IMG/VR virus record: IMGVR_UViG_3300027749_000062
Coordinates: 40,242-104,241 of that record
Length of the DNA: 64,000 bases
Direction: 5' to 3' (one strand)
Source: a virus
In this document: positions 50,729 to 58,197 of the stretch, piece by piece
Numbering within the stretch: position 1 is the stretch's first letter
Layout of the letters: each line of letters starts with the position of its first letter
Made by a program: the position numbers and the translations under genes
The notes under the pieces: model-generated
The model's input: only the letters and a program-made list of their open reading frames with translations
What the model was told of the DNA's origin: nothing
The model's database searches: none

Positions 50729-50963
50729 ATAATCCTAAAAAGTGGTTAGCAAGATACAGTATAACACAAAGACAAACGATTGTCAAGGTCTTATATCCTA
50801 AGGATACCATTTCATCATGGTAATAATCAACTTCTAATTCCAAGAAATCTCTTTGGCCTAGAAGCATAGGTTGACATTCATCTTCACCACCCATCATTAG
50901 GATAGTTTTTTTGGCTTCACGCAACCTATTCTTCGCCTCAAAATAATTAAATATCGATTTCAT
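50706..50963 (-). CDS. Small protein with C-terminal membrane helix
   Basis: 85 residues: MKSIFNYFEAKNRLREAKKT, a charged middle, and one hydrophobic helix (TLTIVCLCVILYLANHFLGL) near residues 58-78. The orientation (tail-anchored type) suggests a membrane-bound early protein. Overlaps the 95-residue gene upstream by 17 bases. Confidence 0.6.
   Translation of the reverse strand: MKSIFNYFEAKNRLREAKKTILMMGGEDECQPMLLGQRDFLELEVDYYHDEMVSLGYKTLTIVCLCVILYLANHFLGLYENPFHF
50758..50786 (-). promoter_or_regulatory. Internal early promoter
   Basis: TTGACA-N17-TATACT on the minus strand, inside the coding region of the tail-anchored protein gene, with the expected start about 23 bases before the ATG of the 59-residue protein. 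Confidence 0.6.
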
Positions 50964-51234
50964 TAACTAGACCATTACTATGTTTGTTTGTGTGTGCATC
51001 AACATCTTGAAACAGGCGTTTTTCTTGTTGTGTTGGTTCTTTAAATACTTTGCGTGGATTACCACACATTACACAATTTGGATTGCCACAATTCATTGCA
51101 TGTTTCTTGGCAAACTTATGTGGTTCTTTAACCTGAACACCAAATGCTTTGGCAATTTTAGCCTGTTTGTTTACAGCATTCTCATCTTTGAGTAGGCGTT
51201 TGCTGTGTTTGAATTTGTCATCCTTGTGGCTCAT
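50947..51234 (-). CDS. Small conserved protein with Cys knuckle
   Basis: 95 residues, basic. The centre AKKHAMNCGNPNCVMCGNPR contains C-x4-C-x2-C, with a preceding His, in a family (KHAMNCGNPxCxMCxNPRKV) that is frequent in T4-like and other phages of water bacteria. Probably a small zinc-binding protein; target unknown. Confidence 0.7.
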   Translation of the reverse strand: MSHKDDKFKHSKRLLKDENAVNKQAKIAKAFGVQVKEPHKFAKKHAMNCGNPNCVMCGNPRKVFKEPTQQEKRLFQDVDAHTNKHSNGLVNEIDI

Positions 51235-51361
51235 TTTTCACCGCCTTTTGATAGTTATATAATTTTATATAGTACGCAAAACGAATTGGTTCATGTATAG
51301 GATTAGGCAGTTTATCACCAAACATTTCAACCAATTCACGACCAATCATGTTATAGTCCAT
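51218..51361 (-). CDS. Small protein (47 aa)
   Basis: MDYNMIGRELVEMFGDKLPN, then PIHEPIRFAYYIKLYNYQKA and a polar end. TGATG overlap with the preceding 225-residue gene and a 17-base overlap with the next make it a good operon member. The P-x-H-E-P-x-R-F segment is seen in small phage proteins; function unknown. Confidence 0.65.
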   Translation of the reverse strand: MDYNMIGRELVEMFGDKLPNPIHEPIRFAYYIKLYNYQKAVKNEPQG

Positions 51362-52038
51362 CAATCCCAAAGACCTCTGTAGTAACGGCCAAATAGAAGC
51401 ATAGCATTGTCAATACGATCCGAATGTGCCTTGTAACCTTCAGCATCAAAATGACTGGTATCTTTATCCGTTTTCTTCATTTCAAACATACCATTGTCTA
51501 ATTTAATCCATTCACTGTCATGTACACCGGTATGGTATTGAGCATCCCAATCACAATCAGGATGTTCCTGTTCAAAACCCCAAATGATTTCATCAAGTAC
51601 CCAATCCCAGCGCTTGAAATGGTTTTCATCGGTGTCCCACTCATTTTCTTTAGGTGGTGCTTCAGTGGAACGGAGATTCAAACCTTCAGGTACATCTTCA
51701 TCACGAACATATGGTGCACCGTGTTTTTTATCTCTTAGTTGTTTCAACATTGGCAAAATAATCAAAGCCAATGTTCCATCCATGTTCCAAGTATCCCAAC
51801 TATCAATCTTTACCTTGACAGTTTGTTTTCTTTTTGAATGTACCCAGTGGCAAAACTTAGACAGAAGTGATTCCTCACCTTTGCTGTTTTTACTTAAGCG
51901 TTTACCAAATTCGTGTACCCAATCTGGTTTATCTTTAAAGCCATGTTCATCTTTTACTGGTTTGACCCAAAAGCAAAGCATATCTGCAATTTGATATGGG
52001 CCAATCCAATCGATATAAGGACCAATTTTAATTTTCAT
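51361..52038 (-). CDS. Conserved phage protein, unknown function
   Basis: 225 residues. MKIKIGPYIDWIGPYQIADM opens a distinctive sequence with many Trp, Asp and His: KIDSWDTWNMDGTLALIILP, LKQLRDKKHGAP, FKRWDWVLDEIIWGFEQEH, ending NAMLLFGRYYRGLWD. This family is widely conserved in T4-like environmental phages. An enzyme-like, all-helical fold is likely; no catalytic motif is known to me. AAAGGG precedes the ATG. Confidence 0.7.
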   Translation of the reverse strand: MKIKIGPYIDWIGPYQIADMLCFWVKPVKDEHGFKDKPDWVHEFGKRLSKNSKGEESLLSKFCHWVHSKRKQTVKVKIDSWDTWNMDGTLALIILPMLKQLRDKKHGAPYVRDEDVPEGLNLRSTEAPPKENEWDTDENHFKRWDWVLDEIIWGFEQEHPDCDWDAQYHTGVHDSEWIKLDNGMFEMKKTDKDTSHFDAEGYKAHSDRIDNAMLLFGRYYRGLWD

Positions 52039-52053
52039 ATTATTCCCTTTATG

Positions 52054-52551
52054 TTATTTGATAAACCAGTTTTTCTCACAATCACTTTTTGAAAGATTCA
52101 TATATTGCATACAATCAAGAATATAAGATTTAGGAGCTTCATTCAAAATATATTCAATCTCTTTAGTTTTGGCTACAGGTTTTTTAGTTGCAATTTCAAC
52201 TTCTTTTTCGAGTTCATCCAAATCGGGAGCCTTGATTACTTTGGTTTTATAAGCACTTACATCTAAATTGAAAGAATTTTCTACATTTTTGCTTTCATAT
52301 TTGATTTCACTCTGTTCTTCGGCAAATTTAGGATTTTGTATAACAGTTGAAATACAAGTGGAACCAAATATATCTGGTTGATTCTTCTCTTTCTTAAATT
52401 TATCTAATATAGATTTTTTATCTCTTTCAAGAATCCTTGCACAGGATGAAGGTGTTCTATAATAAGATGTATATTCAGATTGCATAAACTGACAATTTCC
52501 GCCAGAAGAAATGAAACACATCCAAAAAACTGGCATGTAAATAAAATACAT
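52054..52551 (-). CDS. Secreted or membrane-anchored Cys protein
   Basis: 165 residues. Hydrophobic start with M-x-C and C-x-FMQ (PVFWMCFISSGGNCQFMQSE), then YYRTPSSCARILERDKKSIL and FGSTCIS, then a charged helical C-terminal part ending DCMQYMNLSKSDCEKNWFIK. The first 70 residues are related to the 73-residue protein at 59.2 kb. Cys spacing suggests disulphides outside the cytoplasm. Directly downstream of the lipoprotein gene. Confidence 0.6.
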   Translation of the reverse strand: MYFIYMPVFWMCFISSGGNCQFMQSEYTSYYRTPSSCARILERDKKSILDKFKKEKNQPDIFGSTCISTVIQNPKFAEEQSEIKYESKNVENSFNLDVSAYKTKVIKAPDLDELEKEVEIATKKPVAKTKEIEYILNEAPKSYILDCMQYMNLSKSDCEKNWFIK

Positions 52552-52553
52552 TT

Positions 52554-52886
52554 TTATTGGATGTAAGGTTCGCAGTTAACAGACACAGGCACCAAAATCT
52601 TACCTGCTTCTGCGCGGACAGAAACATAAGTCACGCGAGGACGCAATTTAGAAAGAACACATTCACGGGAATGCATCGCTAGTTCGTTAGAATCCATTGC
52701 TTCTGGACCTTTATAGTTCTGCAACTTGTAGGTATCTGTTTCAACAGGCTTAGGCATATTGACAATGACAGTAGGTGCAGCTGCTTCTTTTGCGGGCACA
52801 TTTACTTCCCATGCTGTTTTATGTGCTGTAGAACAACCGGTAACAAGAACAACAGCAGCAACAGCTGCAAACAATTTAACTTTCAT
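52554..52886 (-). CDS. Lipoprotein
   Basis: 110 residues from the ATG at 52886; a GTG 18 bases upstream would spoil the signal peptide. MKVKLFAAVAAVVLVTGCST is a lipoprotein signal peptide with the lipobox VTGC (Cys at residue 18). The mature part is Ala/Pro-rich and then CVLSKLRPRVTYVSVRAEAG. It may modify the host envelope; o-spanin was considered, but phage o-spanins are usually shorter and Pro-rich. Confidence 0.75.
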   Translation of the reverse strand: MKVKLFAAVAAVVLVTGCSTAHKTAWEVNVPAKEAAAPTVIVNMPKPVETDTYKLQNYKGPEAMDSNELAMHSRECVLSKLRPRVTYVSVRAEAGKILVPVSVNCEPYIQ

Positions 52887-52900
52887 AATATACTCACTTT

Positions 52901-53119
52901 TCACAAAAAACGACCAGTATGGTCACTAACAAACTTTCGCACCATTGCATCATATGGTTTACCAAGATACATTGCTTCCCAAATCAAACGCAATTCTTCA
53001 TCTGGTTCACTGAAATGGCCATCAGAATCACTTACCGTATAACCTTTACGCTCAATATACTCAATTATATCATCAATTTCAAAATCATCCAATTCAACAT
53101 CAACATTAATATAAGGCAT
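52901..53119 (-). CDS. Small acidic phage protein
   Basis: 72 residues: MPYINVDVELDDFEIDDIIE, YIERKGYTV, then DEELRLIWEAMYLGKPYDAM. The acidic start with alternating Asp/Glu and the helical end are typical of a small family in T4-like environmental phages. Function unknown; two bases separate it from the gene upstream. Confidence 0.6.
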   Translation of the reverse strand: MPYINVDVELDDFEIDDIIEYIERKGYTVSDSDGHFSEPDEELRLIWEAMYLGKPYDAMVRKFVSDHTGRFL

Positions 53120-53121
53120 GA

Positions 53122-53379
53122 TTATGCTCCGAATGTAATCGACTTAACAGATTCAATACTGAATGCACGCCAGCCTTTAATGTCCAAATCAAACACAGCA
53201 ACCGATGTTTCAGATTTAGAACGCTGTGTAGTTTCAGTTGATTCAGGCAGGTCTTTGACAGGCAACCATTCAGGCATAAGTGTACAACGCATATTGCGGT
53301 CAGTACCATCTTTTTTAACGAAAGCCACTGTCACAACTTGGTCATTTAGCAATTCTTCAAACCATTTACGATTCATCAT
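53122..53379 (-). CDS. SH3-like beta-barrel phage protein (DUF2693-like)
   Basis: 85 residues. VVTVAFVKKDGTDRNMRCTL, then MPEWLP and VAVFDLDIKGWRAFSIESVK match the small family in which a KxDGTxRxMxCTL beta-hairpin precedes an 'R-F-S-V-D' strand. In other phages these are called SH3-fold proteins; function not known. A promoter inside the preceding gene may drive it. Confidence 0.65.
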   Translation of the reverse strand: MMNRKWFEELLNDQVVTVAFVKKDGTDRNMRCTLMPEWLPVKDLPESTETTQRSKSETSVAVFDLDIKGWRAFSIESVKSITFGA

Positions 53380-53390
53380 ATATCCTCTAT

Positions 53391-53621
53391 TTACAATTTA
53401 CTCTTAATACTATTGATTAGGTCATTTGCCTGGGCAAAATTCCCGTCCTCGGGACCATCATAACACAAAATCTTACGGTTGTCAAGCTCTTCGCTGTACA
53501 TTTTCAAAAGTTCGGTTGCATATTCCTTGTCCGGCATAGGGGCCAACAACCACCACGCAAGTAGTGTCATTTCATCCAAACTCAATAGGTAATGTAGGTT
53601 TTTGCGGTCTCTTTTTTTCAT
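53391..53621 (-). CDS. Small phage protein
   Basis: 76 residues from the ATG at 53621 (MKKRDRKNLHYLLSLDEMTL), which overlaps the stop of the membrane gene by ATGA; the longer frame to 53750 would cover that gene. Helical and acidic toward the end (LLKMYSEELDNRKILCYDGP). An internal TTGACA/TATGAT promoter sits in its last third. Confidence 0.6.
   Translation of the reverse strand: MKKRDRKNLHYLLSLDEMTLLAWWLLAPMPDKEYATELLKMYSEELDNRKILCYDGPEDGNFAQANDLINSIKSKL
53457..53485 (-). promoter_or_regulatory. Internal early promoter
   Basis: TTGACA-N17-TATGAT on the minus strand, within the 76-residue gene; RNA start near 53450, about 70 bases before the SH3-like gene. Confidence 0.5.
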
Positions 53622-53854
53622 TTGCGGAATCCATGTTTTCGTAGTAGATAATTGCCAATTAAAAGAAAAAACGTCCATGCAGCGAACCAATAATGGCCTT
53701 TTGTAAGGGAATCTAATGTACCCATTATCAAGATTCCTATTACACACCAAGTAATCTCTACATTGTTTTCTTCATACCATTGCATGAAAGATTTTGAATT
53801 GGTCATATCATCTTCAATTTTATCGGCAATCTGACGTTTTCTCCAACCATTCAT
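53618..53854 (-). CDS. Small membrane protein
   Basis: 78 residues. Charged start (MNGWRKRQIADKIEDDM), then two hydrophobic helices: ITWCVIGILIMGTLDSL and WFAAWTFFLLIGNYLL, with a basic C-terminus (RKHGFRK). ATGA overlaps on both sides. Function unknown. Confidence 0.65.
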   Translation of the reverse strand: MNGWRKRQIADKIEDDMTNSKSFMQWYEENNVEITWCVIGILIMGTLDSLTKGHYWFAAWTFFLLIGNYLLRKHGFRK

Positions 53855-54204
53855 ACAGTCTCCAATTCTTCTGTTACAATATGCGTTACGATAGGTTCCT
53901 CACGGACAACAGGTGTCACAGTAGTAGGTCGACCAATATATCGTCCTTCTGCATTAAACTCATTACAATTCTTTAATTGATATGCGGTGACATTGCGACC
54001 TGTCTTGAATACTTTAATCACGCCACCATCACGACGGATATTGTATATATTAGTCGGCAACCGATACAGGACTGCTTCTTGGTCTGTGCCTTTGAAGCAC
54101 GCCTTAATATCATCTGGTGATACAGGCAGACCTGACAATAGAACAACGGTAATTTTTTCGTGGCGATTTTGTTTGCCAGTGCGTACTTTAAGTTTTGTAG
54201 CCAT
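53851..54204 (-). CDS. Conserved small phage protein, unknown
   Basis: 117 residues from the ATG at 54204 (MATKLKVRTGKQNRHEKITV); a TTG 15 bases upstream is less likely. Followed by VVLLSGLPVSPDDIKACFKG and LYRLPTNIYNIRRDGGVIKV, a beta-rich and basic pattern that could bind nucleic acid. It is directly downstream of the CobS-like ATPase (15-base gap). Confidence 0.55.
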   Translation of the reverse strand: MATKLKVRTGKQNRHEKITVVLLSGLPVSPDDIKACFKGTDQEAVLYRLPTNIYNIRRDGGVIKVFKTGRNVTAYQLKNCNEFNAEGRYIGRPTTVTPVVREEPIVTHIVTEELETV

Positions 54205-54219
54205 AATATATTCTTTCAA

Positions 54220-55386
54220 TTAAAAGGGAATTTCTTCATCAGATGCCGGTGCAATTGGTTTTGCAGGCGCCGATACTGGTTCAGGTTCAGGTGCATGGAC
54301 TTTTGCATCGACTTTGCTATACAGGTCAAGGAATGCAGTCTTAGTTTCTTCATCGAAACGATTAACACACAAGGTGATAGCCTTCATACGGTCATTGAAA
54401 ATCGTATATGCTCGTGCAATGTGAACCAAACGGCGAGTAGAAATGATTTCATCAGTACCGCCTTCTTTGAATGTCTTACGAACTGTATCAGCCCATGACA
54501 CCAAGCAGGTAACAAAATCTTCTTCAGCAATCAAAGGCTTCAGAATCTTTGTCTCAGTCTTAACATCAGGATAATCCTGTTCGACTGTAATAGGGAAGCG
54601 TTCAAGGAATGCATCATCAAGAATTTGTGACAGATACTTACCTTCATCTGAACCACGACCTTTGGTGTTCGCAGTAGCAATGATGTTGAAACCGGTTTTA
54701 GGATGTACCAACTCACCAGATTTTTTGTTGTAGTAAGGTTTGCCTTCAAGAATACCTTGCAAGCACATTAGTTTGTTTGAACCACGGTCAACTTCATCGA
54801 TTAGAAGGACTGCACCACGTTTCATAGCAATAATGACAGGACCATCACGGTTGACGACATTGCCGTTGACAAGAGTAGGACCACCCAACAGGTCTGATTC
54901 ATCAGTTTCAATAGAAATGTTAACACGGATGCACTCACGCTGGAGCTCAGCGCATACTTGTTCAACCATAAGTGTTTTGCCGTTGCCAGAATGACCAGTA
55001 ACAAACACGGGATAAAACATAGAAGACTTAACAATATTGCGAAGGTCTTTAAAGAAACCAAAAGGGACATAATCAGGATACTTTACAGGAATAGAGGTGT
55101 CAGATTCATCAACCAGTTTAGGTTGGCGAAATGAAAGGACTTGACCAACTGCCATATCAACAGTTTCAAGCTCAGGTTCTTTTGCTTTCATAGATACAAG
55201 ACCTGGAATAAAGGGAACAATATACTGACCACGACCTGCACGGTGTTCAGCTTTAGTAACTAACCAAAAGGGATAGGTGCAACCAGATTCTTCTACAACA
55301 TCAGAAATTTGGTCACGGGAAATAATTGCACCAACACCATACTTTTGTGTAGCTGCTGCAATAAACTCTTTTTGATTCTTATTCAT
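54220..55386 (-). CDS. CobS-like AAA+ ATPase (MoxR-type)
   Basis: 388 residues from the ATG at 55386, placed 6 bases after GGAG; ATGs at 55389 and 55398 are nearer to or upstream of that site. Walker A GHSGNGKT (131-138), DESDLLGGPTLV (lid pre-sensor typical of CobS/MoxR), Walker B AVLLIDEVDRG and sensor IIATANTKGRG, SQILDDAFLERF. The C-terminus is Pro/Ala-rich and ends SDEEIPF, a possible clamp or partner tail. CobS-like ATPases in phages work without cobalamin genes and probably remodel proteins; a CobT-like partner is not visible here. Confidence 0.85.
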   Translation of the reverse strand: MNKNQKEFIAAATQKYGVGAIISRDQISDVVEESGCTYPFWLVTKAEHRAGRGQYIVPFIPGLVSMKAKEPELETVDMAVGQVLSFRQPKLVDESDTSIPVKYPDYVPFGFFKDLRNIVKSSMFYPVFVTGHSGNGKTLMVEQVCAELQRECIRVNISIETDESDLLGGPTLVNGNVVNRDGPVIIAMKRGAVLLIDEVDRGSNKLMCLQGILEGKPYYNKKSGELVHPKTGFNIIATANTKGRGSDEGKYLSQILDDAFLERFPITVEQDYPDVKTETKILKPLIAEEDFVTCLVSWADTVRKTFKEGGTDEIISTRRLVHIARAYTIFNDRMKAITLCVNRFDEETKTAFLDLYSKVDAKVHAPEPEPVSAPAKPIAPASDEEIPF

Positions 55387-55528
55387 CATTTTCTCCATCT
55401 ACTGTCAGACCCAATGTAGCCTGCACTTGTTTAATATCAACTTCCAACATCAATGCAATTTCATCAGTATCATAACCATTATTAGCCATGTCTTGAATCT
55501 CTGCATAAACATCTTTCATCCTTGCCAT
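55379..55528 (-). CDS. Small helix-turn-helix protein coupled to the CobS-like gene (49 aa)
   Basis: MARMKDVYAEIQDMANNGYD, then TDEIALMLEVDIKQVQATLG, a clear helix-turn-helix of the homeodomain-like/sigma-region-4 kind (ANNGYDTDEIALMLEVDI). TGGAG precedes the ATG, and its stop overlaps the ATPase start by 8 bases. First gene after the promoter at 55551-55579. It could regulate the operon or tether the ATPase to DNA. Confidence 0.65.
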   Translation of the reverse strand: MARMKDVYAEIQDMANNGYDTDEIALMLEVDIKQVQATLGLTVDGENDE

Positions 55529-55550
55529 ACAATCTCCAGTTAAAAATTAC

Positions 55551-55579
55551 ATTATACACCACTTTGTGGTATTTGTCAA
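55551..55579 (-). promoter_or_regulatory. Early promoter for the CobS operon
   Basis: Perfect TTGACA and TATAAT with a 17-base spacer on the minus strand, about 17 bases between the expected start and the ATG at 55528. Confidence 0.85.
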
Positions 55580-55593
55580 GCACTTTTTTGGTT

Positions 55594-56139
55594 TCAGCCC
55601 TTGACAATATCGAAACTCAGTATAGGATGGCGGTGTCCCTGATTGAACATAGGTGCTCTAGTGGTTTCTTTCCATGTCCAGATTTCCTTAAAACCTTCCT
55701 TCAATGTAGGAGGTTCATATCCTTGGATCATATTATCAATTACATCCACAGGAATAACTTTACCAACCCGTAGTTTAAGTCTTTCATTTAGTTCCAATCG
55801 GTCAGGTGTAGGAAATACCACAGCGATAGCATAGTAATCGGGCAACATAGCAAACTTTTTACTCCGACTTTTTACAGTAGTGGAGGTTTGATCCCAAATA
55901 ATATCTTGGTTGTTTTCGCGAGCATAGATAACTTCACAAGTCATCAACTCTACGGCCGCTGGCATGAAAGTGGAGAAAACATCAGTATAATCTCGACCTA
56001 GTTCTTCAGCCCACCTATCAATGTGTTTGTCTGTAGAAATATAACTACAGGGATTAGGAGAATTAGACCATTTTTGTTGTTTAGCCCAAGTGGATTTACC
56101 TGAACCTGGAACACCAACTAACATATACAAATAATTCAT
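55594..56139 (-). CDS. P-loop kinase (polynucleotide kinase/zeta-toxin-like)
   Basis: 181 residues from the ATG at 56139 after GAGG. MNYLYMLVGVPGSGKSTWAK contains Walker A GVPGSGKS (9-16); SYISTDKHIDRWAEELGRDY provides the Asp that activates the substrate; DIIWDQTSTTVKSRSKKFA and RLKLRVGKVIPVDVI give the lid arginines. Similar to the kinase half of T4 Pnk; the phosphatase half is absent. Substrate could be nucleic acid ends or a small molecule. Confidence 0.75.
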   Translation of the reverse strand: MNYLYMLVGVPGSGKSTWAKQQKWSNSPNPCSYISTDKHIDRWAEELGRDYTDVFSTFMPAAVELMTCEVIYARENNQDIIWDQTSTTVKSRSKKFAMLPDYYAIAVVFPTPDRLELNERLKLRVGKVIPVDVIDNMIQGYEPPTLKEGFKEIWTWKETTRAPMFNQGHRHPILSFDIVKG

Positions 56140-56141
56140 AA

Positions 56142-56273
56142 TTACCTCGGACAACTTGTTCTAACTAACTTAAATGTTGCATCATTGTTTAACCGTATCA
56201 GACCACAATGAGCACAATAAACGAAACCCACAATTTTGCGAGTGAAGCTGTGGGTGTATTGCTTCTCACTCAT
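56142..56273 (-). CDS. Small zinc-ribbon-like protein (43 aa)
   Basis: MSEKQYTHSFTRKIVGFVYC, then AHCGLIRLNND and a final TSCPR. Contains C-x2-C (CAHC) and a third cysteine near the end. ATGA overlap with the preceding gene. Related small proteins (xHKFVRxxxxxVYCxHCG) are frequent in phages, so this is likely real. Confidence 0.7.
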   Translation of the reverse strand: MSEKQYTHSFTRKIVGFVYCAHCGLIRLNNDATFKLVRTSCPR

Positions 56274-56569
56274 TCTTCAACTCCAAAATGTTCTTTTATA
56301 TCCCATGCAGCATCCATGAGATTGAACCCAACCGGATGTTTTGTCCCAATCTTGCGACCTTTGTATTCAACTATCTCAATACATTCCCTAACAATCAACT
56401 CGGCGAACTTTTCACTGAAGCCATGCGGAATGATACCAATCCCTGCTTGTTTTGATTTTTGTGCAAATTCATCACGCTTTGCGGTTGATAATGTATCTGT
56501 TACAGGTTCCATTTCCGACAGGTATTCATTGGCAGCCTGTTCGGAAAGTTCTTTAATTCGTTCGTTCAT
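56270..56569 (-). CDS. Small phage protein, conserved type
   Basis: 99 residues from the ATG at 56569 (MNERIKELSEQAANEYLSEM) after GGAG. SEKFAELIVRECIEIVEYKG is near the middle and PVGFNLMDAAWDIKEHFGVE at the end; such 'NERIKELAEQA...FAELIVRECI' proteins occur in most T4-like phages and in many siphoviruses. Function unknown. Flanked on both sides by ATGA overlaps. Confidence 0.75.
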   Translation of the reverse strand: MNERIKELSEQAANEYLSEMEPVTDTLSTAKRDEFAQKSKQAGIGIIPHGFSEKFAELIVRECIEIVEYKGRKIGTKHPVGFNLMDAAWDIKEHFGVEE

Positions 56570-56682
56570 TTGATTTTTCTCCAGAAAGTTGTAAAGTCTG
56601 GACGAATAACATACTCCCATCCTTCGGGTATATGTTCAGGAAAGTAATGTGTTTTACCATTGCTGTGTTTGTATAGTTTCAT
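56566..56682 (-). CDS. Tiny protein (38 aa)
   Basis: MKLYKHSNGKTHYFPEHIPE, then GWEYVIRPDFTTFWRKIK. ATGA overlaps with both neighbours. Beta-hairpin-like, with four Tyr/Trp residues; unknown function. Confidence 0.65.
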   Translation of the reverse strand: MKLYKHSNGKTHYFPEHIPEGWEYVIRPDFTTFWRKIK

Positions 56683-56891
56683 ATCTTCACTTTTTTTACC
56701 TCGACAAAGGTCCTGTTCTTCAGGTTCATTGTCAAACCATTTTTGAAAAATGCTACCTCATCACTATTCTGCCGGATGTAACCTACAGCCTTCACGGTCT
56801 TACCTTTGGGTTTATCTTCAAACAGATACAAATGATTACAGGCCGCACCGGCCATTTTCCAATTAGTTGTTTCTTTCAGTATGTGATACAT
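56679..56891 (-). CDS. Small phage protein, unknown
   Basis: 70 residues: MYHILKETTNWKMAGAACNH, LYLFEDKPKGKTVKAVGYIR and a basic end. Overlaps the upstream gene by 29 bases; an internal ATG at 56855 would remove the overlap and is a possible real start. Beta-rich; no motif recognised. Confidence 0.55.
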   Translation of the reverse strand: MYHILKETTNWKMAGAACNHLYLFEDKPKGKTVKAVGYIRQNSDEVAFFKNGLTMNLKNRTFVEVKKVKI

Positions 56892-57201
56892 AACTCATAA
56901 TCCCTTCAACAATAGCATTGTAAACATCACGAACGGACATATAGTATTCGTAATTCAAATCACCGGGTTGAACATTCTCATATTGATTAAATGACCGAAG
57001 ATCCAAAATATCACAGGCCAAATCTATTGGTAATTTATAAACCTTAATGAAAGTTTCACGGTCAGTATGTTTAGTGAAACCAGCCCTACTGGAGATAAAT
57101 TCATACGACCTTTTGGTCATAAATCCAATATCTTGGGTTGCACAGACAATCAGGTTACTTGCAATAAGCACCTGGTCAATATCTGAAATTGGTTTTCTCA
57201 T
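56863..57201 (-). CDS. Hypothetical phage protein
   Basis: 112 residues: MRKPISDIDQVLIASNLIVC, then MTKRSYEFISSRAGFTKHTD, DLACDILDLRSFNQYENVQP and a helical end. Not recognised. ATGA overlap with the upstream gene supports the start at 57201. Confidence 0.6.
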   Translation of the reverse strand: MRKPISDIDQVLIASNLIVCATQDIGFMTKRSYEFISSRAGFTKHTDRETFIKVYKLPIDLACDILDLRSFNQYENVQPGDLNYEYYMSVRDVYNAIVEGIMSYVSHTERNN

Positions 57202-57446
57202 ATCAGGTCTAATTGAATTTGAAATGATTGCTCTTTCATTTCATGGTCGAATGTTCGTATTGTAGTACCAACACCATCACAATTCTCATCCTTCATGATA
57301 TGCAACACATTGAGCAATGCTGTAGTTTGTGTGCTGAATGGGCCACACACAAGGTCTTGGATTGTTGTAATATAACCAACACCATTGACGATAGCACGAA
57401 CCCGTTGCTTGTTTTTGAAACCGGGAACCATTTGTTTAGTACGCAT
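57198..57446 (-). CDS. Hypothetical phage protein, first of an early operon
   Basis: 82 residues from the ATG at 57446 (MRTKQMVPGFKNKQRVRAIV) after AGGAT; a longer frame would cross the promoter at 57477-57504. Basic start, then NGVGYITTIQDLVCGPFSTQ and a polar end. Not recognised. Starts about 24 bases downstream of the expected transcription start. Confidence 0.6.
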   Translation of the reverse strand: MRTKQMVPGFKNKQRVRAIVNGVGYITTIQDLVCGPFSTQTTALLNVLHIMKDENCDGVGTTIRTFDHEMKEQSFQIQLDLI

Positions 57447-57476
57447 AAAAATCCTATTTACTGAGTCAATAGTGGT

Positions 57477-57504
57477 ATTATACACTATTCGGTATAAATG
57501 TCAA
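57477..57504 (-). promoter_or_regulatory. Early promoter
   Basis: TTGACA-N16-TATAAT on the minus strand. A dyad GTTGTTTTTAGGCAAC lies 8 bases upstream of the -35 (57513-57528), overlapping the stop of the previous gene. Confidence 0.85.
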
Positions 57505-57519
57505 TGGTATCTGTTGTTT

Positions 57520-57696
57520 TTAGGCAACAGTCCTAGGATATGTTTTCATCCACTCCACTAGAATGTCTCGAGCTTCATACCGGCTGAGTCCATATTCATA
57601 TTGGATCAATTTGGCACCCTCAAACATATTGACGGCACCAGATTCTCGGACAGCGTCCAGGAAATCGAACATTTCATCTTTAGATTCGTTAGTCAT
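57520..57696 (-). CDS. Small conserved phage protein (58 aa)
   Basis: From the ATG at 57696: MTNESKDEMFDFLDAVRESG, then NMFEGAKLIQYEYGLSRYEA and RDILVEWMKTYPRTVA. The pattern 'A-x-x-L-x-x-x-(F/Y)-G-L-x-x-x-E-A-x-x-I-L-x-x-W' is a common helix-turn-helix-like small phage family. Follows the HNH gene by 9 bases. Confidence 0.65.
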   Translation of the reverse strand: MTNESKDEMFDFLDAVRESGAVNMFEGAKLIQYEYGLSRYEARDILVEWMKTYPRTVA

Positions 57697-57705
57697 AATT
57701 ACCAA

Positions 57706-58173
57706 TCAATATGCATAGCCGTCTAATGCTGCGGTTGTAAGTTTACTAAAAAGAATGTGATTGTCTTTACAAATATCCTTAATCGAGGAAATGATTTTTA
57801 AACGCATCATAGCATCTTCATTTTTCTTTTCAAGTTTATTCATTTTAATTTTTGGTTTAATTTGTTTTTCATAATGTTGAGCGTTACCTTTTCGGCAAGT
57901 CCATTCTAGATTGCTTAAATTACAATTCAATTTGTTGCCGTCTTTGTGGTTAACAATAGTAAAATCATTTTGAGGTTTTTCTAAAAGATTCTCGGCTACT
58001 AACCTATGCACTTGAAAACTGTATGCTTTTCCATTTTTAGAAAGACTTACTTTTTTATAACCATTTGTTGTGGATGGTTTCAATACAATAGTTTTTCCTT
58101 TTTTGTTTGAAACAATATCACCAGTGTTTGATATGGTGTAACCAGGAAACCCAATAATGTTTTTGACAGTCAT
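57706..58173 (-). CDS. HNH endonuclease with NUMOD4 (free-standing homing type)
   Basis: 155 residues from the ATG at 58173 with AGGA 8 bases upstream. Residues 7-55 match NUMOD4 (IIGFPGYTISNTGDIVSNKK, LKPSTTNGYKKVSLSKNGK), followed by the HNH core: VHRLVAENLLEKP with H56, VNHKDGNKLNCNLSNLEWT with N75, H76 and N86. C-terminal 55 residues are basic and helical, perhaps DNA-binding. Such enzymes are usual in T4-like phages as mobile genes. Confidence 0.88.
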   Translation of the reverse strand: MTVKNIIGFPGYTISNTGDIVSNKKGKTIVLKPSTTNGYKKVSLSKNGKAYSFQVHRLVAENLLEKPQNDFTIVNHKDGNKLNCNLSNLEWTCRKGNAQHYEKQIKPKIKMNKLEKKNEDAMMRLKIISSIKDICKDNHILFSKLTTAALDGYAY

Positions 58174-58197
58174 GACAATCATCCTATAAAATATAAA

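Noticed and set aside
56208-56573. 121-codon plus-strand frame
   Set aside because: It covers two minus-strand genes with good ribosome sites and ATGA overlaps; all genes around it are on the minus strand.
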